Shown here: in pieces, positions 57,493 to 64,000 of the stretch
Numbering within the stretch: the stretch's first letter is position 1
Layout of the letters: the number at the start of each line of letters is the position of its first letter
Source of the DNA: Bacillus sp. RO3
Lineage (GTDB): Bacteria; Bacillota; Bacilli; Bacillales; Bacillaceae_B
Assembly (NCBI RefSeq): GCF_012911895.1
Contig: NZ_JAAXCV010000019.1
Coordinates: 1 to 64,000 of the forward strand
Length of the DNA: 64,000 nt
Direction: 5' to 3'
Position numbers and translations under genes: made by a program
Notes under the pieces: generated by a model
Database searches by the model: none
Seen by the model: only the letters and a program-made list of their open reading frames with translations
What the model was told of the DNA's origin: nothing

Positions 57493-57990
57493 TTAAATCG
57501 AAGCACCAGAAGAAGCAGACGACTGATCCGCCTTCACACAATCAATGGCAATGACGAGTGCGATAATAATTCTTTCCATTTCTTCGTCTAGTATGCCAAC
57601 CTTATAGCTGTCCCCCCAGCTGAACCATTCCTTGCTCACTTCGCCAATGACTTTGCCATGCTGCAGCACCTGAAACTCCATATCCCACCAGTTCCCCTGC
57701 ACCTCAATGCCCGCCGCATCAATCGTATAGCGCGCCTTAATGAAGGAAAGTTCCTTCTTGATCGTCAACACCTCTTCCCCATTCACCTCAACATAAAACT
57801 TCGGCAAGAAGCTTAACATCTTCTTCGTAATCTTGGCTACTTCCTCTCTTCCTGCATCCATAATGGAGAAGGTCTTCGGGATTTTCATAAAACTCCCCTC
57901 CACGTAATACACATCATTCTCCTCCTGATCCTTCACTGTAAATTCCCCGCTCAGACTGAACACCTTCTGCTTTATATAAAGCTGTTTCAT
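57493..57990 (-). CDS. LOR (LURP-one-related) family protein
   Basis: Protein of 165 residues with the LOR pattern: LYIKQKVFSLSGEFTVKDQE, YYVEGSFMKIPKTFSI, FLPKFYVEVNGEEVLTIKKE and VGEVSKEWFSWGDSYKVGIL. These form a 12-strand barrel around a central helix, like Bacillus YxjI; the family is conserved but its function is unknown. It has a Ser/Ala-rich tail (DQSSASSGASI). A truncated copy of its 5' end lies at 61653-61754. Confidence 0.85.
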   Translation of the reverse strand: MKQLYIKQKVFSLSGEFTVKDQEENDVYYVEGSFMKIPKTFSIMDAGREEVAKITKKMLSFLPKFYVEVNGEEVLTIKKELSFIKARYTIDAAGIEVQGNWWDMEFQVLQHGKVIGEVSKEWFSWGDSYKVGILDEEMERIIIALVIAIDCVKADQSSASSGASI

Positions 57991-58153
57991 AGTGATGCCT
58001 CCCCTTCTAACGTCTTTCCTTATTTACGTTTGAGAAGGGATTTGGTTCCAGGGCGGTAGTTTAATATAATGAAGCATGAGAACAGTCCTAGTGGTTCATT
58101 TTATAAAAAATCTGAATCTTTTAAGTCTGAATGAACGTACATGTATTATCTAG

Positions 58154-58441
58154 ATGGGAGTGATAAACGTGGAAGTGAAGGTATCGATGAGTCATGACAC
58201 CCTGCATATTAGATGGCAAATGAGTAAAATTGACATCCCCTTATCAGATATTAACGAAGTGTTGAATGACGAGACCTATGCTGGCGAAGACAAAGCAGCG
58301 ATCAGAATCGGTTATCCGTATGGACACACTGACAGAGTCGTGATCAATACAAGTATGGAATCTTACATTATCTTCACTAGTCATGGTGGTTTGAAAGAAA
58401 AGATCACATCCTCCATTCAACAGGCACTTAAGATTAGGTAG
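58154..58441 (+). CDS. SunI-like PH-domain protein
   Basis: Protein of 95 residues (or 90 from GTG 58169, which has GGGAGTG seven bases upstream). INVEVKVSMSHDTLHIRWQM, IDIPLSDINEVLNDETYAGE and IRIGYPYGHTDRVVINT match the bacterial PH-like family that includes the sublancin immunity protein SunI. No membrane segment is visible here, unlike SunI. No sublancin-like glycosylated bacteriocin gene is nearby, so this is an orphan of the family. Confidence 0.75.
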   Translation: MGVINVEVKVSMSHDTLHIRWQMSKIDIPLSDINEVLNDETYAGEDKAAIRIGYPYGHTDRVVINTSMESYIIFTSHGGLKEKITSSIQQALKIR

Positions 58442-58475
58442 GTTAATTACAGATAATATATTTATATCTAGTAAA

Positions 58476-59258
58476 TCATTGTTCATTAACTACTAAATTT
58501 ATTTGAATTTTATAATCAGAGAGTCTTCCATCAGAGGTACAGGAAGTTTGGTTAGCAATTCTAGGTGATATTACAAATCGTTTTCGATTTCTATTATTAT
58601 ATACATCATTAAAATCCATTTCCAATTCCAAGGAAGGTATTACTGAGCTATCAAGTAGTCCTTCTTGGAATAAATGCATCAGGAGAGATAATATTTCTAA
58701 ATATGAGAAAGGGATTTTCAAGGAATATTCTTTTCCTTTTAAATATACGGGTGTATAAGTTTTCATATCATCTTTAATAAATGTGACTCCATTTTCTGTA
58801 TGAAGTTCACTTTCTTCTAGATATTTATGAACCTTACTTCCCCCAAATGAAAATGTTCGAATAAATTGTATATGTTTTGTGATGTCCAGTTCCCATCTAA
58901 TATTAATATTTTTGGCATGACCTTGTCCTACGTTAGAAATGATTAACTCAGGAAGAGTCTCATTTTCAATAAAGTTTCCATATCCTGTACTTGGGTTATA
59001 CTTCAAGTAAATTAATTGACTTGTTATATAGATATCTGGTCTATTCATGTCATATCTTTGTTGTTTCATTTCCTCTAACTGTTTCGAAGACAAGTCAGCT
59101 GATCTTTTAGCTACACTTGCTGTAATCATTGCGGCTATAGCTGCTCCAACTGTAGCTATCATCCCAAATAAAGTTATAAGGAGCTCTGCCTGTTCTTTAA
59201 TATCCAAAATAGCTCTTTCTCCCTCCAAAACTAATATATCCCCAATAGCAAATTTCAT
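58476..59258 (-). CDS. Single-pass membrane protein, 260 residues
   Basis: One transmembrane segment near residues 26-50 (AELLITLFGMIATVGAAIAA) follows a short N-terminus; a helical linker (AKRSADLSSKQLEEMKQQRY) leads to a strand-rich domain (LPELIISNVGQGHAKNINIR, YLKGKEYSLKIPFSYLEIL). This plan is common among uncharacterised Bacillus membrane proteins. It is transcribed alone and AT-rich. Function unknown. Confidence 0.65.
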   Translation of the reverse strand: MKFAIGDILVLEGERAILDIKEQAELLITLFGMIATVGAAIAAMITASVAKRSADLSSKQLEEMKQQRYDMNRPDIYITSQLIYLKYNPSTGYGNFIENETLPELIISNVGQGHAKNINIRWELDITKHIQFIRTFSFGGSKVHKYLEESELHTENGVTFIKDDMKTYTPVYLKGKEYSLKIPFSYLEILSLLMHLFQEGLLDSSVIPSLELEMDFNDVYNNRNRKRFVISPRIANQTSCTSDGRLSDYKIQINLVVNEQ

Positions 59259-59718
59259 TACTTATACTTCCACTACAAATTCTGCTAATTATATAGTACT
59301 TTTTTTATATTGATAGAACAATAGTCGATGGGGAAACACATTCCGTTACGCTTGCATATTGAATAAAGGAGGGTTAAGCCGGATTCCGGATTAAACAACA
59401 CCCAATAAGAATAGAATAAATGAAACAAGGGGCAATATAGTGAAGGAAGAGAGGGAGTTCTATTGAGTTTAAAAGTATCGGTATTTTAATTGCCGGTCTT
59501 TCCGTTCTAACCTTTAGCGTTATAAAGGCCATTGAATAAGTATCACTATCTTCAATGGCACATTTCTTAGGGTGGTACATATAAGGATTGATTGTTTTTT
59601 GACATAATATCAGTGTCAGTCCCCCTGACATAATAAGGCATTAGTTTGCTGGGGGACTGACTCCAGATGCCTATCATTCACCCAGGATCCTATATTGAGC
59701 TCAACAACTTGTTAACAA
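59259..59718. other. Intergenic stretch with a long hairpin
   Basis: No supported gene. A plus-strand frame at 59462-59539 encodes a single hydrophobic helix (IGILIAGLSVLTFSVIKAIE) behind GAGGGAG but only with an ATT start, so it is not called. A stem-loop occupies 59615-59661. Confidence 0.45.
59615..59661. repeat. Hairpin with perfect 11-base arms
   Basis: GTCAGTCCCCC and GGGGGACTGAC pair around a 25-base loop. The GTCCCC core links it to the dispersed palindrome family. Confidence 0.6.
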
Positions 59719-60363
59719 TTATTCATTCGTGTCATCAATGTGCTCAGATTTTGAAACTCCTGGTTCATAATCCATAAAACTAACAATGTCGTCAAATATT
59801 GCAATTGTGTCTTTATCATTATCTGCAATATGTAAATTATATTTTTCTAAATTATTCGTGATATCATTTATTTCTTGTGTACTTATATCCGATCTGACTT
59901 TTTGTTTAATTATGACCTGGTAATTCATTTTATTATTGATCGGATCTTCTGACTTTACTAATGTAGAAAATGGTGTTTCATAAATTCCATCCACATTCTC
60001 AGGGTATTCTAATGAGAAATACATTTCTTGCTTCCCTTTAGTCAAACTTTCGTAAATGTCTAAATCCATTAAATAATCTACTAGGTATTTCACTTCTTTT
60101 TTTGATGAATCATAAGTAATTTCAAAATTTGTAATGACAAATTTAGGTGGCAACAGTTTTTTTTCTAAAGTATACCTGTTATCCAGGTGAGCTTGTGCTA
60201 AATTCTCTGCTGTTTCTTCTTGTTGACTAACTGCTGTATTTTGTTGTGCCGCCGCTGTTTCTTTTTTGTTTTCAGAAGATGAAGGTTTTTCTATAGTTGA
60301 ACATCCTAGTAGCGTAAACATGATTATAAGAATACCCACAAACAGTTTAGTTTTTTTAATCAT
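59719..60363 (-). CDS. Putative lipoprotein, 214 residues
   Basis: A signal peptide with lipobox LLGC (Cys21) is followed by a low-complexity linker rich in Ser, Lys, Glu and Gln and then a conserved-looking domain (FVITNFEITYDSSKKEVKYL, MDLDIYESLTKGKQEMYFSL). It should be anchored to the outer face of the membrane. No family was recognised. It lies 146 bases downstream of the secreted-protein gene with a hairpin between them. Confidence 0.7.
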   Translation of the reverse strand: MIKKTKLFVGILIIMFTLLGCSTIEKPSSSENKKETAAAQQNTAVSQQEETAENLAQAHLDNRYTLEKKLLPPKFVITNFEITYDSSKKEVKYLVDYLMDLDIYESLTKGKQEMYFSLEYPENVDGIYETPFSTLVKSEDPINNKMNYQVIIKQKVRSDISTQEINDITNNLEKYNLHIADNDKDTIAIFDDIVSFMDYEPGVSKSEHIDDTNE

Positions 60364-60460
60364 TTGTGTATTTCCCCCGTTAATTTAAAGGTATCTATGT
60401 ATTTCGTTTACCTCTCTAATAGCAAATTACAAAACCATAATCTAATCACTTACTTTATAA

Positions 60461-60498
60461 AGAAAACCCAATGAAAGACCTTTTTCATCGAGTTTTCT
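60461..60498 (-). terminator. Terminator of the secreted-protein gene
   Basis: AGAAAAC...AATGAAA pairs with TTTCATCGAGTTTTCT with small bulges, 12 bases past the stop. Confidence 0.55.
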
Positions 60499-60509
60499 AA
60501 TTTATTTTC

Positions 60510-61037
60510 TTATTGCTCAGTTTTAGAACTCCATGTTGCATAAGTATAGTTTGCTGTGGTTGTTTGAGCATTCGTCAGGTTACATGGTGGAGCGATATAG
60601 TAACGCGTCCCTGTAGACTTTACCCACTTACTTCCAGCCGTTAATTTCCAACTTCCTTTTGGAATTGACCAAGTTTTAGTGATTGTTTTTGTATTGTTAT
60701 ATCCATATCCAACGTTAGCAGAAATTTCAGCTCCTGCCACTAAAGCATCAAAAGATGCCTTTCCACCTATTGATACTGTAGCCTGATGGGAGATCGCAAC
60801 TGAATGACTGACTGAATCATTACTAGAACTACCATTATATGCATAATGTGTGAAGTCTGTTTTACTTGAAGTAGTTTTACTTCTATAAGAAGTAGTATAT
60901 GATCCTACTTCCGGACAAGCATTGGGTTGATCAGAAATTTTCAGATCCGGGTTTTTTTGTGCACTTACCGAGCTTAATGAGAAACTTGAAAGTGATAATG
61001 CAAGACCTAGTGATAATAATATTTTCGATGATTTCAA
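60510..61037 (-). CDS. Secreted Ser/Thr-rich protein, possible pore-former-like
   Basis: About 175 residues. The start is probably TTG 61037 with AAAGG nine bases upstream, giving the signal peptide KSSKILLSLGLALSLSSFSL ending at VSA. The mature part alternates polar and hydrophobic residues (SVSHSVAISHQATVSIGGKA, GAEISANVGYGYNNTKTITK) and has two Cys (NACPE and PPCNL). Such alternation is found in aerolysin/MTX-type beta-hairpin toxins and other secreted barrels. No toxin motif is definitive. AT-rich upstream DNA contains inverted repeats. Confidence 0.6.
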   Translation of the reverse strand: MKSSKILLSLGLALSLSSFSLSSVSAQKNPDLKISDQPNACPEVGSYTTSYRSKTTSSKTDFTHYAYNGSSSNDSVSHSVAISHQATVSIGGKASFDALVAGAEISANVGYGYNNTKTITKTWSIPKGSWKLTAGSKWVKSTGTRYYIAPPCNLTNAQTTTANYTYATWSSKTEQ

Positions 61038-61210
61038 AATGAACATCCTTTCACCCGTATTGTTTTGAGTCATATGATAATGAAAATTCTACTTTACTTC
61101 ATATATGAAATAAAACTGCGTAAATTTAATAATAGATAAATTCACCTGGAGGTATTTAGGCCTAAATAGTCTCTGAAGAGATTATAATCCATTAGATTCA
61201 TTAATTGTAT

Positions 61211-61250
61211 AAATATTCCTAAAAGAATAAATATTCTTACAGGAATATTT
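61211..61250. promoter_or_regulatory. Inverted repeat in divergent intergenic region
   Basis: AAATATTCCT pairs with AGGAATATTT around 20 bases between two divergent genes. It could be an operator for either. Confidence 0.35.
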
Positions 61251-61354
61251 ATTGTAATACTTACGCAATTCATGTAAGATTTAGAAAATTATTAGTTTAT
61301 ATTTTTTTAGTACATTTTCTTTCACATCACATTTATTTATCTTGGAGGGCAACC

Positions 61355-61615
61355 ATGAATAAAACCCTATTATATTTATCTATTTGTTTTCTAGGTGTTT
61401 GTACCCTTTTAGGTTCCTGGCTAATTTCTAATTCATTACAGAAAGTCTCTGTTGGAAAAGGAAAAGATGAACCCAGGTATGAATTGGTTCCAGTAAACGA
61501 ACAAAATATCATTCTTTACGATAAACAAACAGGTGAGTATTGGAGAAAATTCATCGAACCAAACGAGGGACCTACCAATTGGGAAAAACAACCTTCGCCT
61601 ATTACGTCAGAATAA
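61355..61615 (+). CDS. Small membrane-anchored protein, 86 residues
   Basis: GGAGG lies six bases before the ATG. An N-terminal hydrophobic segment (LLYLSICFLGVCTLLGSWLI) is followed by a polar outward domain (RYELVPVNEQNIILYDKQTG, YWRKFIEPNEGPTNWEKQP). Bacillus has many such short anchored proteins of unknown role. A classical terminator follows. Confidence 0.7.
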   Translation: MNKTLLYLSICFLGVCTLLGSWLISNSLQKVSVGKGKDEPRYELVPVNEQNIILYDKQTGEYWRKFIEPNEGPTNWEKQPSPITSE

Positions 61616-61626
61616 GATCAGAACCT

Positions 61627-61654
61627 GAACATCACTTTGTGTGATGTTCTTTTT
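61627..61654 (+). terminator. Intrinsic terminator
   Basis: GAACATCAC-TTTGT-GTGATGTTC followed by TTTTTAAT, ten bases after the 61355-61615 stop. Confidence 0.85.
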
Positions 61655-61754
61655 AATGCTCCTCATCATAATAGGAGTCCTTCTTCTCCTGGTCTTTCAC
61701 AGTGATTTCCTCGCTGAGACTGAATACTTTTTGTTTGATGTATAGCTGTTTTAT
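61653..61754 (-). pseudogene. 5' fragment of a LOR-family gene
   Basis: The minus-strand frame reads KQLYIKQKVFSLSEEITVKD and stops at a TAA after about 33 codons; it repeats the first 24 residues of the 57493-57990 LOR protein. Its initiator is ATA instead of ATG, although GGAGG is retained. It is a decayed partial duplicate. Confidence 0.7.
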
Positions 61755-61825
61755 TATAGTTCCTCCATTTTACGCCTTTCCTTTATATAGATTGAGATGA
61801 GGATACGTTCCAGTTATTCCTCCAC

Positions 61826-61954
61826 ATGGTAAAGAAGCACGAGACCGCATTGGAAGCCGGTACGGAAGATATTCATAAGGGGAATAAGATTGAGATTATC
61901 AATACATAAGAGGATGATTTTGATAGTGAAATGAAGGAGTTAGAGTTGAAATAG
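61826..61954 (+). pseudogene. Short remnant ORF with in-frame TAA
   Basis: MVKKHETALEAGTEDIHKGN continues to a TAA and then in frame as EDDFDSEMKELELK to a TAG. The composition is charged and protein-like. No family is recognised. Confidence 0.35.
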
Positions 61955-61988
61955 ATGTAATCCAAAGATAAAGGGGCTTCAATTCAAA

Positions 61989-62015
61989 AGAGCCAGGAGA
62001 CTGTCCCCTGGCTCT
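61989..62015. repeat. Dispersed palindrome, AGAGCCAGG type
   Basis: AGAGCCAGG and CCTGGCTCT pair around AGACTGTCC. It lies four bases from the stop of the 62019-62519 gene and may terminate it. Confidence 0.65.
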
Positions 62016-62018
62016 CAT

Positions 62019-62519
62019 TTATCCACTCGATTTACTCTCTTCTTGATCCTTCTTCGCTTCCAGCACTCGTTCCTCAATTTCCTTCAATGCTTCATCATAG
62101 TGGTCTTCCCCGGATATCTTTTTTATCGTTTCTTTGTTTTCATCCGAGATTTCGAAATGATCAATTTCGATTATTTTTCCGTCGTTTAGGATGTTTCCGT
62201 CATCGTCGAACGAAATCCGGACATTGAAATCAGAGCTGTTGGAGAAATCAGGATTAAGTGTTTCGGGCACGAAGGATGAGCCTGCACCGTTGTCTTGACG
62301 AATGTATATGACATAATACTTGTTCTCCTGAACAGGCACGGGATCACCGGACTCTTCAGAAGGAACGGGATTGGAATTGGCCGATTGATGTACCGGAGGG
62401 CTTTCCTCCACACTCGTCTGTTCCTCCTTATCCATTGTAAAGTAGTAGTACACACTTCCAGAAGCTAAGAATATAAAGGTTGCCGTTAAGATGAATACCA
62501 TGGATTTTCTATTCACCAT
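62019..62519 (-). CDS. Membrane-anchored acidic protein, 166 residues
   Basis: An N-terminal hydrophobic anchor (MVFILTATFIFLASGSVYYY) is followed by an acidic, Ser/Pro-rich linker (SVEESPPVHQSANSNPVPSE) and a small extracytoplasmic domain (KYYVIYIRQDNGAGSSFVPE, FNVRISFDDDGNILNDGKII). It starts 21 bases after the DUF1430 gene on the same strand, so the two are probably cotranscribed. An accessory of that membrane protein is possible. The family is unknown. Confidence 0.65.
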   Translation of the reverse strand: MVNRKSMVFILTATFIFLASGSVYYYFTMDKEEQTSVEESPPVHQSANSNPVPSEESGDPVPVQENKYYVIYIRQDNGAGSSFVPETLNPDFSNSSDFNVRISFDDDGNILNDGKIIEIDHFEISDENKETIKKISGEDHYDEALKEIEERVLEAKKDQEESKSSG

Positions 62520-62540
62520 TTCGTCTCTCCCTTTCTCTCG

Positions 62541-64000
62541 TTATTGATGAATCAGTACATCTTTTGCTGCGTTCCTTTCTTTTATCATGATTACTATCGT
62601 CATCAACACTATATCTATACAAGCAAGGGAACACGCGATTCCCGGAATGAATGAAGGTGTATGAGCGGCAAAGAATGAAATCATAAGAGATACATTCCAA
62701 AACACCAGTATGGATAAATAGACTAGATAATGCTTTTCAAAAAAGGAATATCCAAATATCCATTGGATTGCAAGTGTCTGTCTGTTTATTTCTAAATAAT
62801 ATATAGAAGAAAAAAACAACAGAATAAAAGTCAAAATTAATAGGAGTAAAGAATAGAGCGTTGTTAGTTGAATCTCCTCTGTCATTTTCGCCATTTTTAA
62901 CTCAACAGTCGAATAAGCTACAGATACTGGTTGAAGGATGTCATGAAACTCATACTTCTTTAAAATGGTTTGAGTCCCTTTGAACGGGTCATCATGTTCC
63001 TGTACTTTCGTATAGTATCCATACCCCCGGGCTACAGTATTAGCCAAAATCATTGGATCAATTTCGGCGTTTACGATGACAGCAATCGGGTCATCAATCT
63101 CATAATGATGGTTGGATGCCATTTGCGTAGAATACGTGAAGTAGGATTGCTCATTCTTTACATAGATGATTTTCGCTTCTACAGGTGCGGGATCTATCAG
63201 ATTATATATGCCTTGATAGTCTTGTTCGATAGACTGTTCAATATCCTTTTGATAGGGTTTGAATTTTTCGGGCACGAGTATCTGAATTTCATTTTTAGTC
63301 GGAGATGGGATTGTAATAGGATCGCCGTTCGTATCCTTTATTGGATTCACGTCTAGATAGTTTCTATTTATTTCTACTTTTTTCCCTTCCATACCCCACG
63401 GATTAGGATTTAGCGGAGGATTAGATATGTCGTCCAGATAGTAATTGGAAGGAGAAATATAAAAAGCTCCCTGAGACTCTAATTCTTTATACAGTGCACG
63501 AAATTTCTTGCCCTTTTCACTATCTTGCTCAAAGTTAAAGACTTCCGTACCTGGATCCGCCACAACCCCCATATAGGTGTAATCTTTGAGGACAGACCAT
63601 TTTTGTTGTGAGGCGTTGGTACTTTTCAACTCGAGAAACGTACTCAATCCTTGCTGTAGTCCTAAAATAAGAAAGACAGATACTACTAACCTGACAAGAA
63701 TATTGATATAGAACACCATTTTTATTGGTTTTTTATTTTTTATCATGTGCGAGATGTTAATATATTTTGTCCCTATCCAAGTCCCAATGAACAATAACGT
63801 CAAAATCAATACCATTTTCAATATGTTTTCCATCCAGAAAAATAGAAAGGGAACAAATTGTTGAAGTTGATTGTAAAAATATAAAAAGAGTGTAAACCCT
63901 AAAATGGAGGAAACCAATGAACTTAAAAAGATCTTGCTATATTTCCTTACCAGGAACACTCCGACATCTAAGAAGTTATCTCCGAATAAAAGCCGCACAG
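62541..64000 (-). CDS. DUF1430 bacteriocin-associated integral membrane protein, partial
   Basis: At least 485 residues, open to the right edge; a GTG at 63998 is available but the true N-terminus is probably outside. N-terminal helices (SLVSSILGFTLFLYFYN, FWMENILKMVLILTLLFIGT) are followed by a large extracellular domain (YMGVVADPGTEVFNFEQDSE, SQGAFYISPSNYYLDDISNP) and four C-terminal helices, as in the DUF1430/TIGR01654 family found with lactococcin-972-type bacteriocins and an ABC ATPase. In this window it is followed by a 166-residue protein rather than an ATPase. Confidence 0.75.
   Translation of the reverse strand, partial: VRLLFGDNFLDVGVFLVRKYSKIFLSSLVSSILGFTLFLYFYNQLQQFVPFLFFWMENILKMVLILTLLFIGTWIGTKYINISHMIKNKKPIKMVFYINILVRLVVSVFLILGLQQGLSTFLELKSTNASQQKWSVLKDYTYMGVVADPGTEVFNFEQDSEKGKKFRALYKELESQGAFYISPSNYYLDDISNPPLNPNPWGMEGKKVEINRNYLDVNPIKDTNGDPITIPSPTKNEIQILVPEKFKPYQKDIEQSIEQDYQGIYNLIDPAPVEAKIIYVKNEQSYFTYSTQMASNHHYEIDDPIAVIVNAEIDPMILANTVARGYGYYTKVQEHDDPFKGTQTILKKYEFHDILQPVSVAYSTVELKMAKMTEEIQLTTLYSLLLLILTFILLFFSSIYYLEINRQTLAIQWIFGYSFFEKHYLVYLSILVFWNVSLMISFFAAHTPSFIPGIACSLACIDIVLMTIVIMIKERNAAKDVLIHQ

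Noticed and set aside
59374..59631. Minus-strand 85-codon hydrophobic ORF
   Set aside because: No ribosome binding site at any Met and it crosses the hairpin at 59615.
1..64000. rRNA, tRNA and riboswitch genes
   Set aside because: No recognisable rRNA segment, tRNA cloverleaf or T-box/riboswitch pattern was seen by reading; a covariance-model scan was not possible.

Overview
This window looks like chromosomal DNA from a Bacillaceae bacterium (Bacillus/Rossellomorea-like). The evidence is: AGGAGG-type ribosome binding sites with ATG, GTG and TTG starts; a C30 carotenoid cluster close to Staphylococcus crtPOQ; an SPP1-like replication module; and SunI- and LOR-type small proteins. The genus is an inference. 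No rRNA or tRNA gene was seen.

Layout. 1-530: edge of a probable mobile element with two copies of a 20-bp-phased ATCCT repeat. 580-6700: two-component system, DUF4279 protein, small membrane proteins, a subtilisin-like protease and an SRPBCC protein. 6700-9850: AT-rich decayed stretch with an M50 protease, a beheaded flavodoxin-like gene, a 35-codon peptide ORF and a frameshifted tyrosine recombinase. 10.1-13.1 kb: secreted M14 carboxypeptidase and small genes. 13.3-16.5 kb: crtP-crtO-crtQ. 17.1-18.2 kb: unrecognised small and membrane proteins. 18.4-20.8 kb: phage-type replication module (replisome organizer, G39P-like loader, DnaB-like helicase) with no other phage genes.

21.5-54.9 kb is a defence island. 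On the minus strand it carries Z1 + DUF4420; a PLD/SF2 helicase/DUF3427 protein; a NUDIX hydrolase; an HNH nuclease; a MazG-like hydrolase; a nuclease-DUF2075 helicase fusion; an unknown 315-aa protein divergent from an XRE regulator; and a DUF6119-McrB-McrC set with two EVE-like regions in McrB. Then come a frameshifted membrane gene, an IS3-family element with a premature stop in orfB, a 511-aa glycine-zipper protein next to an XRE regulator, a PIN-like gene broken by a single frameshift beside ImmA/IrrE and XRE genes, a DUF4011-helicase-Vsr protein, a T5orf172 protein and a NERD-helicase. A truncated paralogue of the 40.4-kb membrane gene lies at 55.1 kb, so related sequences bracket the 41-55 kb part.

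55.4-64 kb returns to ordinary accessory genes: two overlapping mini-proteins, a double GNAT protein, an alpha/beta hydrolase, LOR and SunI-like proteins, a lipoprotein, a secreted Ser/Thr-rich protein and the C-terminal part of a DUF1430 bacteriocin-associated membrane protein running off the right edge.

Dispersed short palindromes with GGGGAC/GTCCCC cores recur across the window. Some act as likely terminators; one forms the 3' end of the DnaB-like gene and another lies at the broken 5' end of the recombinase. Most lower-confidence starts were chosen from visible ribosome binding sites.
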